10,948 nucleotides of DNA from Promethearchaeota archaeon (GCA_030668025.1 DAOUUT010000112.1:1-10948); one strand, 5' to 3'. Numbered from the stretch's first letter, positions 1-8,174 are shown. Notes: generated from the letters alone by a model not told the origin. Made by a program: numbers and translations.

Positions 1-894
1 AAACTTAGGAGTTTCGCCTAAAGTTTTTGCGGCATTAAATAATTGATCTAAATTATTTAGTTGGTTCTGAAGTTGATTTTTGATATTTTGGATTTGATCT
101 TTTATGCTTTGATTGTCCGAAGTCTCATTAATAAATTTTATAGACTTTAAAAGATCATCTAATTTGTTTGAATTAATTAGTTTTGATAAATCTTCTGAAA
201 TGTTTTGATTATTGAGAGCTTTACTTGCGAGTTTTTCCCATTCCCTTAAGGAATTTTGCTGGATTAAGTCATCTAAACCTAAATTCGAACCGGCCTTTAA
301 ATCGTCAGGACTCAACGAATTTATTTTTTGTTCTAGCCTTTTTTGGGCTTCTTGAATTAGTTTTTCTAAGGAAGATATCTCTTCTTTATACAATTCCGAA
401 TCGTCGTTAAAGAAATTTAATGCGGATTTATATGGCTCTTTCTCCCTATTCGAATTTAATTCTTCAAGAAATTCCTCTAATTTTTGAATCTCATCTGTAT
501 CTATTGATTTTGTCGCCTCGATTTCGTCTATAATTTCTTGAAGTTGATCTAATTCAGATGTCATCTCGGATTCTACAAGGTCTTCAATAGATTTATCAAC
601 TGTATCTTCGCTTTGAAAAAACGAGTCAATAATATCTTTTTTGTAATTTGGAAAGAGAATTTTAAAAGCAATATCTTTTGCTAATTCCTGATTGTCCGGA
701 AACGAAGTTACGGTACTTATTTCTATGTAATCGTTAGGTGTCACAAAGCCCTTTCGATAATACCTGGATAAAATTAATTTTGGAATTGATAAAACTTGAC
801 GTGATGACGGAATTTGGATAATGTCGGTATGAGCCCTCATTCTTCTAATGAAATCTACAGCAAATTCGCAAGGATTTTCAGGAAAAACTGCCAT
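1..894 (-). CDS. Partial MoxR-partner protein (probable VWA-domain protein), C-terminus beyond window
   Basis: The reading frame is open from an ATG at 892-894 to the window edge, giving 298 codons with no stop. It starts 18 bp after the MoxR stop codon, so the two genes are almost certainly co-transcribed. A GGGGT tract 13 nt before the ATG is the only ribosome-site candidate. Residues 1-80 look like a folded domain, with a stretch IPSSRQVLSIPKL (28-40) and then RYYRKGFVTPNDYIE (44-58) that resembles the N-terminus of VWA proteins encoded next to MoxR ATPases. Residues about 95-290 are charged, rich in E, K, L, N and Q, and probably helical or coiled coil. No MIDAS motif is visible; if this is a VWA protein, that domain should lie to the left of the window. 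In known MoxR-VWA pairs the two proteins act together in maturation or remodelling of a target complex. The target here is unknown. The coding call is firm; the VWA assignment is inference from context and the N-terminal motif. Confidence 0.75.
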   Translation of the reverse strand, partial: MAVFPENPCEFAVDFIRRMRAHTDIIQIPSSRQVLSIPKLILSRYYRKGFVTPNDYIEISTVTSFPDNQELAKDIAFKILFPNYKKDIIDSFFQSEDTVDKSIEDLVESEMTSELDQLQEIIDEIEATKSIDTDEIQKLEEFLEELNSNREKEPYKSALNFFNDDSELYKEEISSLEKLIQEAQKRLEQKINSLSPDDLKAGSNLGLDDLIQQNSLREWEKLASKALNNQNISEDLSKLINSNKLDDLLKSIKFINETSDNQSIKDQIQNIKNQLQNQLNNLDQLFNAAKTLGETPKF

Positions 895-912
895 AAAATA
901 ACTTTTTACCCC

Positions 913-1854
913 CTAGGCACCTAAAGTTTTATGAATAATACGTTCAATAATATTTTCAACTTTTGTACCAGGCTTTGGTTTCATACTTCCTAGTAGAACG
1001 TGACGAGTGATCTCTGAAAGATATTCGTAAGTTGATGTTTTTTCTTTTATTTTTCCTTCTTTTTCTAAAGATCTTCTTCGAGCTAATAGTTTTGCTATCG
1101 CAATTCCGGCTCGAATTGACGCTGGTACTTCAATGTCTATTTTATTCTTTCTCGTTTCGTTTATTATTGAATAAATTAATTCTAATTCAGATTCTTCGAT
1201 AATAAAATGTTCCGGTAGATTTATTCTTATAATCTCGAGCTCGGTTGCTTTATCAGGGTATGTTAGTTTAATCCAGATCTTAATTCTGTCTTTTAAGGCC
1301 TCAGATAAGCGATGGGTGCCAGAAAGCTCTTCTGGATTCATAGCAGATATAAAGAAGAAATCCTTGTTAGCTTTTATTCGACCCAAGTGCGGAATATTAA
1401 TCGATTCTTCCTCTAAAGGTTCTAATAAAGTATTTTGCGAGTATTCAGTAGCTCGATTTATTTCATTTGCTAAAAAAGTTCCACCTTCTAGCATTGCGCT
1501 CAAAAGTGGACCGGGATTAAAAGCTTCTAACACAAATCCCTTTTTTAAAGTAATAGCGGGATCGAAACTGCCTATAAAATGCGAAGGTTTTATGCTTTCA
1601 TCCATAGTAAGCCAGAAAAAGCTCTGATCCTTTTTTTCTTTAGCTCTTAAACTAGCAAAATATCTACATAAAATTGTTTTCCCTACTCCGGGCGGTCCAA
1701 CAAGAGCTGGAAATAATCCTGTTGCCTCGGCATCTCTAAGTAATTCCAATGCTTTGCCATATTGTCCTGATAAAACGATTTCAATTGGTTCTTGAGATAT
1801 ATCTTTTATAAGTTGTTGGCGAAATAACTCCTCGAATCTTTCTTTATTAATCAT
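913..1854 (-). CDS. MoxR-family AAA+ ATPase
   Basis: A complete 313-residue protein, a typical length for MoxR ATPases, which act as chaperone-like remodelling machines with a VWA partner. The Walker A motif is GPPGVGKT (residues 53-60). The Walker B region reads FLANEINRA (127-135), so the usual Asp before the catalytic Glu131 is Asn130. Sensor 1 is Asn173 in FFISAMNPEE. The arginine-finger segment is LSEALKDR, ending at Arg190. A helical lid follows from about residue 200 to the end. The ATG at 1852-1854 is the first in frame and has only a weak purine stretch upstream. The next gene downstream starts 18 bp after the stop and looks like the partner protein. Upstream, the gene is divergent from a glycyl radical enzyme across about 320 bp. 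Family assignment is secure. The specific client cannot be read from the sequence, and any link to the divergent enzyme is unproven. Confidence 0.95.
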   Translation of the reverse strand: MINKERFEELFRQQLIKDISQEPIEIVLSGQYGKALELLRDAEATGLFPALVGPPGVGKTILCRYFASLRAKEKKDQSFFWLTMDESIKPSHFIGSFDPAITLKKGFVLEAFNPGPLLSAMLEGGTFLANEINRATEYSQNTLLEPLEEESINIPHLGRIKANKDFFFISAMNPEELSGTHRLSEALKDRIKIWIKLTYPDKATELEIIRINLPEHFIIEESELELIYSIINETRKNKIDIEVPASIRAGIAIAKLLARRRSLEKEGKIKEKTSTYEYLSEITRHVLLGSMKPKPGTKVENIIERIIHKTLGA

Positions 1855-2177
1855 TTTATTTTCTCTGATTAAAGATGACTATTCAAAGTCTTTCTTTTTG
1901 TAAATAATAAGTATTTGGTAATTTTTAACTTTGAATATAATAAGATAAAAGGATTACAAATAAGTAATAAAATTAAAATAGAAGTCTATTTGTTTTTAAA
2001 AAAGAAAGGTAAATATATGATAATCTTGGAAAGAGCACCAATTTATGGTTAATGGTTTTAAAAGATTTTATAATAACTCATAACAACTTTTATTTAGTTT
2101 TAAAATTATAATAAAAATTAAAGTAATGATATTTTAATTAAAAATTAAACAAAAATTACAATTTTTTGGGAATAACA
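1855..2177. other. Divergent AT-rich intergenic region
   Basis: These 323 bp separate the start codons of the MoxR gene (minus strand) and the glycyl radical enzyme gene (plus strand), so promoters for both should lie here. The stretch is very AT-rich. On the plus strand the best TATA-like element is TTTTATAATA at 2066-2075; another A/T candidate lies at about 2100-2116. On the minus strand only weak candidates are seen around 1900-1916. A perfect 12-bp palindrome TTTTAATTAAAA lies at 2132-2143, but such palindromes are common by chance in this composition. I see no RNA gene, no strong hairpin and no convincing protein-coding frame. Confidence 0.6.
2066..2075 (+). promoter_or_regulatory. Candidate archaeal TATA box for the glycyl radical enzyme gene
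   Basis: The sequence TTTTATAATA is preceded by a purine-rich AAAAGA that could serve as a BRE. An archaeal start site about 25 nt downstream would leave a leader of roughly 80 nt before the ATG at 2178. The surrounding DNA is so AT-rich that other boxes, for example at 2100-2116, are nearly as good. Confidence 0.25.
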
Positions 2178-4556
2178 ATGCAAATAGAACATATTTCTCC
2201 TCCGGGTTATGAAGATCGAATTTTACGATTGAAAAATAATGTGATTTTACAGCCACACGAACTCTGCATAGAAAGAGCTAAACTATTCACGGAATCTTAT
2301 AAAAGTACAAAGGGCGAGGCTCCAAACATAAGATTTGCAAAAGCTATGCGCCATCTTTTTACAAATATGACAATAAAAATATGGGACGACGAATTTATTG
2401 TTGGAAATCGATGTACTAAATTTGTTGGAACGCCCCTATATCCTGAAGTACGCGTTGATACAATTGAGCAAGATATTAACCTCTATAACAATCGAGAAAC
2501 ACAACGGCTATTACTTTCAGATAACGATAAACAAACCATAATCGAAGAAATTATACCATATTGGAAAAACGAAGAAGAGACTACCAAATCCAGATTTGAC
2601 ACTTATTTAAATTTTGAATTAACCGATCTCATGCTAAATCTACTCTATATCGTGGATACAAACATAACTAACGGGACGGGGCATTTCTTCCCGGGACATC
2701 ATAACGTCTTAAAAGTGGGATTTAATGGATTAATTCAAAAAGCAAGAGAGAAGATGGAAGAATTTTCAAAAGATCAAAAGAAAATGGACTTTTTGGAGTC
2801 AGTTATTATTGTTTTAAATGGTTCTAAAGAGTTTATTCAAAGATTCTCAATATTGGCTACTGAATTAGCAGAAAAAGAAGGCAATAGTAATAGAAAAGAG
2901 GAACTTTATGAAATTGCTGAAATTTGTTCTAATATCTCTGGTAACCCACCATCCTCATTTAAAGAAGCCTTTCAATTATTGTATTTCACTCACGTTATTG
3001 CTGGTCTCGAAGATGGAGGCTTTGCTATTAGCATAGGACGCATTGATCAAGTTCTCTATCCTTTTTATTTAGAAAATAAAAAAAAAGGGACAATAACTGA
3101 TGAAGAAGTACAATTCTTAATTGAATGTTTTTACTTGAAGCTTACAACGCTATGGAATTATGTCCTCCATAAAGGAATTATAGCTGCAGAAGGACCGCCT
3201 CTTACTGCAAATTTGACGATAGGAGGCGTTGATGAGGATGGAAACGACGCTACTAATCAATTGTCGTATCTATTCTTAGATTCTTATAAAAAGCTAAAAA
3301 CAGTTCAACCTACTTTTTCCGTTCGCATTCATAATAAATCTCCAGACGATTTACTTATAAAAACAGGAGAGGCTATTAAATCTGGAGCGAGTATTGCGTT
3401 GTTCAACGACATTGTTATGATCCCAGGCCTTAATAAACTTGGTTATACTCTAAAGGATGCGCGTGGATACGCGCCAATAGGGTGTGTAGAACCAACTCAT
3501 ACTTACAAAACATTTGGATGTACAAACGCTACTCAATTAAATATTGTAAAGTGTTTAGAGTTAACCTTGAACAATGGGACAGATATGTTTACAAGAAAGC
3601 CATATGGCATTAAAAACACAAAAAAGCTCTCTTCATACCAAGATTTATTGGACGAGTTTTCAAACCAACTTAGCTTTTTTATTAAAAATTTGGTAGAAAC
3701 GATGTCTTTCCTTGAAAAAGCTATTGCTGAGCTCAATCCACAACCCTTTTTATCCGCAACTATAGACGATTGCATTGATCAGGGGTGTGATATCACAAGT
3801 GGAGGCGCTAAATATGATTTTACTACGACTCAACTGATTGGTTTATCTACGGTTGCCGATTCTCTTGCTGTAATAAAAAAAATGGTCTACGAAGAAAAAT
3901 TATTCTCTTTAGAAGAATTAACAAAGATATTATCAAAGAATTACCGAGGTAGTTATAATGGAAAAAAAGGAGAAGAAATAAGACAAATCTTTATTAATAA
4001 AGTCCCTAAATTTGGAAACGATAACGATTATGTCGACATTATAGCTCGCGACGTAGCAGATTTGTTCTGTAAGGAAATTCTTAAATATAAGAATTATAGA
4101 GGTGGAAAGTATCATCCAGGAATTTATTCTACAGCTTTTCACTTGGCATTTGGAGTTTTTACAGCAGCCTCCGCTGATGGAAGAAAGGCAAGAGAACCAC
4201 TCTCAAATGGAGTTGGACCAACCAACGGAAGGGATAAAAATGGTCCAACTGCGATTCTTAATTCAATTATGAAGCTGGATAATGAGTTAATAACGAATGG
4301 AAACTCAGTAATATTAGCTTTTCATCCAAACACATTAAAGATAGAATTGTTCATTCCACTCATTAGAACCTATTTTGAAGAAAATGGGGGTTATCACATC
4401 CAATTTAACGTGGTTGGAAAAGAAACTCTATGTGATGCTCAAATAAATCCAAAAGAATACCAAGGCTTAGTTGTACGGATCGCTGGTTATTCTGTATTGT
4501 TTACAGAATTATCTAAATCCGCACAAGACGAGATTATTGGTCGAACGGAGTTTTAA
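2178..4556 (+). CDS. Glycyl radical enzyme of the GCVEP dehydratase/lyase clade (PFL-like), substrate unknown
   Basis: A 792-residue enzyme spanning the full PFL-like domain and the glycine radical domain, close to the length of glycerol dehydratase and hydroxyproline dehydratase. The N-terminus has the family block CIERAKLFTESY (30-41). The thiyl-radical cysteine and base glutamate are Cys436 and Glu438 in GCVEP. The radical glycine is Gly770 in RIAGYSVLFTEL near the C-terminus. GRIDQVLYPFY, ADGRKAREPLSNGV and GPTAILNS are other family blocks. I chose the ATG at 2178, with GGG seven bases upstream, over an in-frame TTG at 2166 that adds four residues. The enzyme is oxygen-sensitive, presumably cytosolic, and needs a radical SAM activase, which is not in this window. 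Residues lining the diol-dehydratase pocket appear changed (Phe282-Ala283 and Asn450), so glycerol or propanediol is an unlikely substrate. Family membership is certain; the reaction (C-O, C-N, C-S or C-C cleavage) is not. It is divergent from the MoxR gene and precedes a tRNA, so there is no informative operon. Confidence 0.95.
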   Translation: MQIEHISPPGYEDRILRLKNNVILQPHELCIERAKLFTESYKSTKGEAPNIRFAKAMRHLFTNMTIKIWDDEFIVGNRCTKFVGTPLYPEVRVDTIEQDINLYNNRETQRLLLSDNDKQTIIEEIIPYWKNEEETTKSRFDTYLNFELTDLMLNLLYIVDTNITNGTGHFFPGHHNVLKVGFNGLIQKAREKMEEFSKDQKKMDFLESVIIVLNGSKEFIQRFSILATELAEKEGNSNRKEELYEIAEICSNISGNPPSSFKEAFQLLYFTHVIAGLEDGGFAISIGRIDQVLYPFYLENKKKGTITDEEVQFLIECFYLKLTTLWNYVLHKGIIAAEGPPLTANLTIGGVDEDGNDATNQLSYLFLDSYKKLKTVQPTFSVRIHNKSPDDLLIKTGEAIKSGASIALFNDIVMIPGLNKLGYTLKDARGYAPIGCVEPTHTYKTFGCTNATQLNIVKCLELTLNNGTDMFTRKPYGIKNTKKLSSYQDLLDEFSNQLSFFIKNLVETMSFLEKAIAELNPQPFLSATIDDCIDQGCDITSGGAKYDFTTTQLIGLSTVADSLAVIKKMVYEEKLFSLEELTKILSKNYRGSYNGKKGEEIRQIFINKVPKFGNDNDYVDIIARDVADLFCKEILKYKNYRGGKYHPGIYSTAFHLAFGVFTAASADGRKAREPLSNGVGPTNGRDKNGPTAILNSIMKLDNELITNGNSVILAFHPNTLKIELFIPLIRTYFEENGGYHIQFNVVGKETLCDAQINPKEYQGLVVRIAGYSVLFTELSKSAQDEIIGRTEF

Positions 4557-4587
4557 TTGCATTCAAAGGCAATTTATATAATTTTTT
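4555..4587 (+). terminator. Possible terminator after the glycyl radical enzyme gene
   Basis: A perfect 6-bp inverted repeat, AATTGC (4555-4560) and GCAATT (4569-4574) with an 8-nt loop, begins inside the stop codon and is followed by a T6 run at 4582-4587. A second T-run lies at 4622-4628. Archaeal termination often needs only oligo-T, so either run could serve. The stem is short and weak. Confidence 0.3.
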
Positions 4588-4657
4588 AAAGAAAAATCAA
4601 AAAAATTTTTAGTTATTATTGTTTTTTTATTGTATCTAAATATTTTAAAATAAAAAT

Positions 4658-4729
4658 GGGCCTGTAGATCAGTCGCAGATCGCTTGCTTCGCATGTAAGA
4701 GGGCACGGGTTCAATTCCCGTCAGGTCCA
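4658..4729 (+). tRNA. tRNA-Ala (anticodon CGC)
   Basis: The 72-nt cloverleaf folds by hand with every stem closed. The acceptor stem pairs GGGCCTG with CAGGTCC and carries the G3-U70 wobble pair that is the universal alanine identity element. The D stem is GATC/GATC. The anticodon stem is CTTGC/GTAAG with loop TTCGCAT, placing anticodon CGC at 4690-4692, which reads codon GCG. The T stem is ACGGG/CCCGT with loop TTCAATT. The discriminator base is A at 4729. The 3' CCA is not encoded, and there is no intron. The gene lies between the glycyl radical enzyme and valS, 36 bp before the valS start. A/T-rich DNA just upstream (about 4635-4655) may hold its TATA box. Confidence 0.96.
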
Positions 4730-4751
4730 TTATTACATTAAATAACTATCT

Positions 4752-4759
4752 AAAAAGGT
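4752..4759 (+). promoter_or_regulatory. Ribosome binding site deciding the valS start
   Basis: AAAAAGGT contains AGGT, complementary to the 16S rRNA tail. It abuts an ATG at 4760 too closely to serve it, but lies 6 nt from the in-frame ATG at 4766. The second ATG is therefore preferred. Confidence 0.5.
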
Positions 4760-4765
4760 ATGTAT

Positions 4766-7366
4766 ATGACACAAGAGACCGAGTACCCAAAAAGATTTAA
4801 ATTCAACGATATTCAAAAAAAGTGGATACAATATTGGCGCGAAGAAAAAATTTATGATTTTAACATCGATCAAAAAGGTACTATTTTTTCTATTGACACC
4901 CCCCCTCCTTTCGTAAGTGGTTCGTTACATATGGGACACGTTTTGAATCATTCGTGGATCGATTTTGTAGCACGATATCATAAAATGAAGGGAGAAAATG
5001 TTTATTTTCCTCAAGGTTTTGATTGTCATGGCCTTCCAGTAGAATTAGCGGTGGCAAAAAATTATGGCGTTTCTAAGGATGACCGAGAGGAATTCTTAAA
5101 AAAATGCGTTGAATGGGTCGATAACAATATAAAAAATATGACGAAACAGCTGGATGAATTAGGTTATTCCACAGATTGGAGATATACTTATCGCACTATG
5201 GATGAAGAATATAAACGAAAAGTTCAAATTTCACTTTTAGATTTTTACGAAAAGGGATTACTTTACAGAGAGAAATTTCCGACGCATTTCTGCGTTAACT
5301 GTGAGACTTCAGTAGCGAAAGCAGAAGTGGGCTATAAGGAAGAAACAGGAAAGTTATGGTATATAAAATTATCCTTAGTGGGAAGAGAAAACGAGTATGT
5401 TACCATAGCTACAACACGACCAGAATATATGGAGGCTTGCGTTGCCGTTCTTATTAATCCAAACGATGATAGATACTACGATCTTTCTGCAGCAGAAGTA
5501 AGACTTCCTATTGCTAACCGAAATGTTCGAATTTATATGAAAGAAAATGTTGATATGAATTTTGGAACAGGAGTGGTTTATGTTTGTACTTATGGAGATG
5601 AAATGGACATCAAATGGAAATTAGAATATAACCTTAACGAAATTCAAATATTTACTGAAAATGGTCGTATGAACGAAAATTCTAAATACAAGGGACTTTC
5701 AATTATGGAAGCTCGAAAAAAAATAGTAAAGGATCTTGAAGAGTTAGGATCAATAGAAAAAATAGATGACTATGAACACAGTATAATAATCCATTCAGAA
5801 CGCTCGTCTTGTCGAACTCCAATAGAATATCTACCCGTTTATCAATGGTTTATTAATGTTAAGGACTTTACCCAAGAAATTATAGAATCTGCTGATTTGA
5901 TGGACTGGTATCCTAAGAAACATAAACTCCGATTATTGGATTGGGCAAACGGCTTAGACTGGAATTGGGTAATTTCCCGGCAACGCGTCTTCGGAACACC
6001 GATTCCTTTTTGGTATTGTGGTGAATGCAACGAGATTTTTCCTCCAAAAAAAGAAGATTTACCAATAGATCCAATTAAAATTCCTCCACCATTTGAAAAA
6101 TGCCCTAAATGTGGTAACACTGATATCATTGGCGAAAAAGATGTCTGCGATTGTTGGATTGACTCTAGCATATCTCCCCTTGCCATGTCCAAATGGTTAG
6201 ACGATGATGCGTTCTTTAAAAGGGCCTATTTAGAAGCTAAAGTTCATCGACCTCAGGGTTACGAAATTATTCGAACATGGTTGTTTTATACGTTATTCCG
6301 GTGCAAGATATTAACAGGAAAAGCCCCTTTTTACGAAGCAATGATTAATGGTATGGTTTCAGGTCCAGATGGAAGACATATGTCAAAAAGCCTTGGGAAT
6401 TCTATTTCACCAGATGAAGTTATGCCTAAATTTGGAGCTGATGCTGTTAGACAATGGGCTGCGATGGGCTCACTAGGAGACGATTATCCTTTTGAATTTA
6501 CTTGGATAAACATTCATACAAAACAGCCAATTTCAAACGAAAACATCGAAAAAGAAAGAAAAAAACTCCCAGAAGACAAATTCAATAAAAAATATCGCAG
6601 AAATTTCGAGCAACTAATTGGAGCATCCCGATTTATCACTAAGATGTGGAACGCATACAGATTTTTGTTTCTTAATTTAAGAAATATCGAAGTTCCAAAT
6701 TTACAGATCAAAGATAGCGAATTATCTGAAATTGAAAGTTATTATTTTTTTGAATTTAATAAAGTTTTAAAAGAAGCTACAAAACATTTCGACGGATATA
6801 ATTGGCACGAAGCTTTTATGGTATTACGGGGTTTTTTCTGGAACGAACTGTGCGATAACTACATAGAAGCAATAAAGCATAAATTCTATTCTGAAGATAA
6901 AAGTATTGCACAAAACGCGTTAAGGAATGCACTGAGTTTATTTTACAAAACCTTAACCACATTCGCCTTTACAATGCCTTTTATTACAGAAGAAATTTAC
7001 TCAATTCTCTATCAAAATTATAAAGAGTTGAAATCGATCCATTTAGAAGTATGGACGCAGCCGTACGATAATGTTTCTGAGGAGTTAGCGAATCGCGGAA
7101 AATTGGCAATTGAAATTATCAAAATTCTTAGAAATTGCAAATCTAAGCTTAAAATACCGTTAAATCAAGAAGTAGAAAGAATTATTATTTCCACGAATAA
7201 AGATACGATAAACGAGATTGAAAATGTAAAAGCTGACATTATTAACACAATTAGAATAAAAAACTTTGAAATTATTGAAAGCAAAAAGGAAAAGGACATT
7301 AAAGAAAGTCCTGAACTTAAAGAACATTACGAGGATTTAAATTTATCCTTGTTCTTTTTTAATTAA
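4766..7366 (+). CDS. valS: Valyl-tRNA synthetase, archaeal type
   Basis: An 866-residue class I synthetase that charges tRNA-Val with valine in the cytosol. The ATP-binding HIGH motif is HMGH (55-58) after TPPPFVSGSL. Asp86 in GFDCHGLP matches the residue that binds the amino group of valine. The CP1 editing domain carries IATTRPEYMEACVAV and VCTYGDEMD, the valine-type pattern rather than the GHGxxD pattern of isoleucyl enzymes. ERSSCRTPIE and QWFI follow, as in archaeal ValRS. A zinc knuckle has CGEC (418-421) and CPKC (446-449). DCWIDSS comes next, and the KMSKS loop is HMSKS (538-542). The anticodon-binding helical domain fills about 620-800, and the tail is short and lysine-rich. Two features are unusual: Cys87 in GFDCHGLPVE, where archaeal ValRS more often has Asn or Asp, and His for the first Lys of KMSKS. 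An in-frame ATG at 4760 is an alternative start. Identity as ValRS is confident from the editing domain. Confidence 0.97.
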   Translation: MTQETEYPKRFKFNDIQKKWIQYWREEKIYDFNIDQKGTIFSIDTPPPFVSGSLHMGHVLNHSWIDFVARYHKMKGENVYFPQGFDCHGLPVELAVAKNYGVSKDDREEFLKKCVEWVDNNIKNMTKQLDELGYSTDWRYTYRTMDEEYKRKVQISLLDFYEKGLLYREKFPTHFCVNCETSVAKAEVGYKEETGKLWYIKLSLVGRENEYVTIATTRPEYMEACVAVLINPNDDRYYDLSAAEVRLPIANRNVRIYMKENVDMNFGTGVVYVCTYGDEMDIKWKLEYNLNEIQIFTENGRMNENSKYKGLSIMEARKKIVKDLEELGSIEKIDDYEHSIIIHSERSSCRTPIEYLPVYQWFINVKDFTQEIIESADLMDWYPKKHKLRLLDWANGLDWNWVISRQRVFGTPIPFWYCGECNEIFPPKKEDLPIDPIKIPPPFEKCPKCGNTDIIGEKDVCDCWIDSSISPLAMSKWLDDDAFFKRAYLEAKVHRPQGYEIIRTWLFYTLFRCKILTGKAPFYEAMINGMVSGPDGRHMSKSLGNSISPDEVMPKFGADAVRQWAAMGSLGDDYPFEFTWINIHTKQPISNENIEKERKKLPEDKFNKKYRRNFEQLIGASRFITKMWNAYRFLFLNLRNIEVPNLQIKDSELSEIESYYFFEFNKVLKEATKHFDGYNWHEAFMVLRGFFWNELCDNYIEAIKHKFYSEDKSIAQNALRNALSLFYKTLTTFAFTMPFITEEIYSILYQNYKELKSIHLEVWTQPYDNVSEELANRGKLAIEIIKILRNCKSKLKIPLNQEVERIIISTNKDTINEIENVKADIINTIRIKNFEIIESKKEKDIKESPELKEHYEDLNLSLFFFN

Positions 7367-7392
7367 TTCTTTTACCTACAATCTTTTTTAAA

Positions 7393-8121
7393 ATGACGAA
7401 TAAAAATTTAATTATTTTCGTCCCCGCTTATAACGAAGAAAAAAGTATTTTTAAATTGATTAAGGAAATACCCTCGTTCCCAAACATTAACCAGAAAGTT
7501 ATTGTTATTAACGATGGCAGTACAGACAGCACTTCAGATACCGCTAAAAAAGCAGGTGCAATAGTAATATCGAATAAAAAGAACTTAGGTTTGGGCTATT
7601 CCTTTAAGATTGGATTAGTAGAAGCGTTAAAAGAAGATGCAGATATTGTAGTGGTGTTAGACGGCGACGGTCAATATAACCCTAAACACATAAATAAGTT
7701 GATTTCTCCAATATTACGAGACGAAGCCCATTTAGTGCAAGGAAACCGATTTTTGACTGGCGAGAGATACGAATCATCGTCAATTAGGATATTAGGAAAT
7801 AAGTTTATTTCGATCTTTTTGTCCAAGATATTATTAAGACTGGCAGAAGTTTACGACATACAATCATCTTTTAGGGCGTTTAATGGATCGTTAGCTTCTG
7901 TTCTTGTGGACGAAATTGTAGGTAAGTACAATTACGCTCAAGAAATGTTTATAATAGCGAGCCTACATGGGTACAAAATAAAACAAATTCCGGTCCAATG
8001 TTCGAAAAGAAGATATGGTAAATCAAGGTTAATAAGGAATCCTTTCATCTATTTAATTAAAATTCTCTGGGTTAGCTTTAGAACTTATTTGTTATTAAGA
8101 GTAAAATGTAGAATAAACTAA
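7393..8121 (+). CDS. Family 2 glycosyltransferase, polyprenyl-phosphate mannosyl/glucosyltransferase-like
   Basis: A 242-residue GT-A fold enzyme of family GT2, the size of dolichyl-phosphate mannose synthase-like proteins. It opens with the strand FVPAYNEE (9-16), then INDGSTDST (39-47) for nucleotide-sugar binding. The metal-binding motif is DGDGQY (90-95), followed by QGNRF (116-120), DIQSSFRAF (155-163), a likely acceptor-side acidic residue at Glu184, and RRYGKS (206-211). Such enzymes move a sugar from a nucleotide donor to a polyprenyl phosphate at the cytosolic face of the membrane, feeding N-glycosylation or surface glycans. A hydrophobic C-terminal segment (about 217-236) suggests membrane association but not multiple spans. 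The ATG lies 26 bp after the valS stop, so read-through from valS is plausible, although a T6 run at 7384-7389 could terminate some transcripts. No clear ribosome site precedes it. The donor and acceptor cannot be told from sequence. It converges on scpB with 53 bp between them. Confidence 0.92.
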   Translation: MTNKNLIIFVPAYNEEKSIFKLIKEIPSFPNINQKVIVINDGSTDSTSDTAKKAGAIVISNKKNLGLGYSFKIGLVEALKEDADIVVVLDGDGQYNPKHINKLISPILRDEAHLVQGNRFLTGERYESSSIRILGNKFISIFLSKILLRLAEVYDIQSSFRAFNGSLASVLVDEIVGKYNYAQEMFIIASLHGYKIKQIPVQCSKRRYGKSRLIRNPFIYLIKILWVSFRTYLLLRVKCRIN

Positions 8122-8174
8122 ATTGTTAAAAACCTCTTAATAAAAAATAGACTTACTTGATTAGATTTAAATAG

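Noticed and set aside
1316..1627. Plus-strand frame of 103 codons opposite the MoxR gene
   Set aside because: It lies entirely inside a well-supported AAA+ gene on the other strand and has no recognisable domain.
2017..2052. An 11-codon frame, ATG preceded by GAAAGGT, in the divergent intergenic region, as a possible leader peptide
   Set aside because: It is too short to support by composition, and it lies upstream of the preferred TATA-like box for the downstream gene, so it would probably not be on that transcript.
2132..2143. Perfect palindrome TTTTAATTAAAA upstream of the glycyl radical enzyme, as an operator
   Set aside because: A/T-only palindromes of this size are expected by chance in such AT-rich DNA, and no second copy or regulator gene is nearby.
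4658..7366. A T-box or other riboswitch controlling valS in the tRNA-valS interval
   Set aside because: Only 36 bp separate the tRNA and the valS start, the folded element is a complete tRNA-Ala, and no specifier-loop structure is present.
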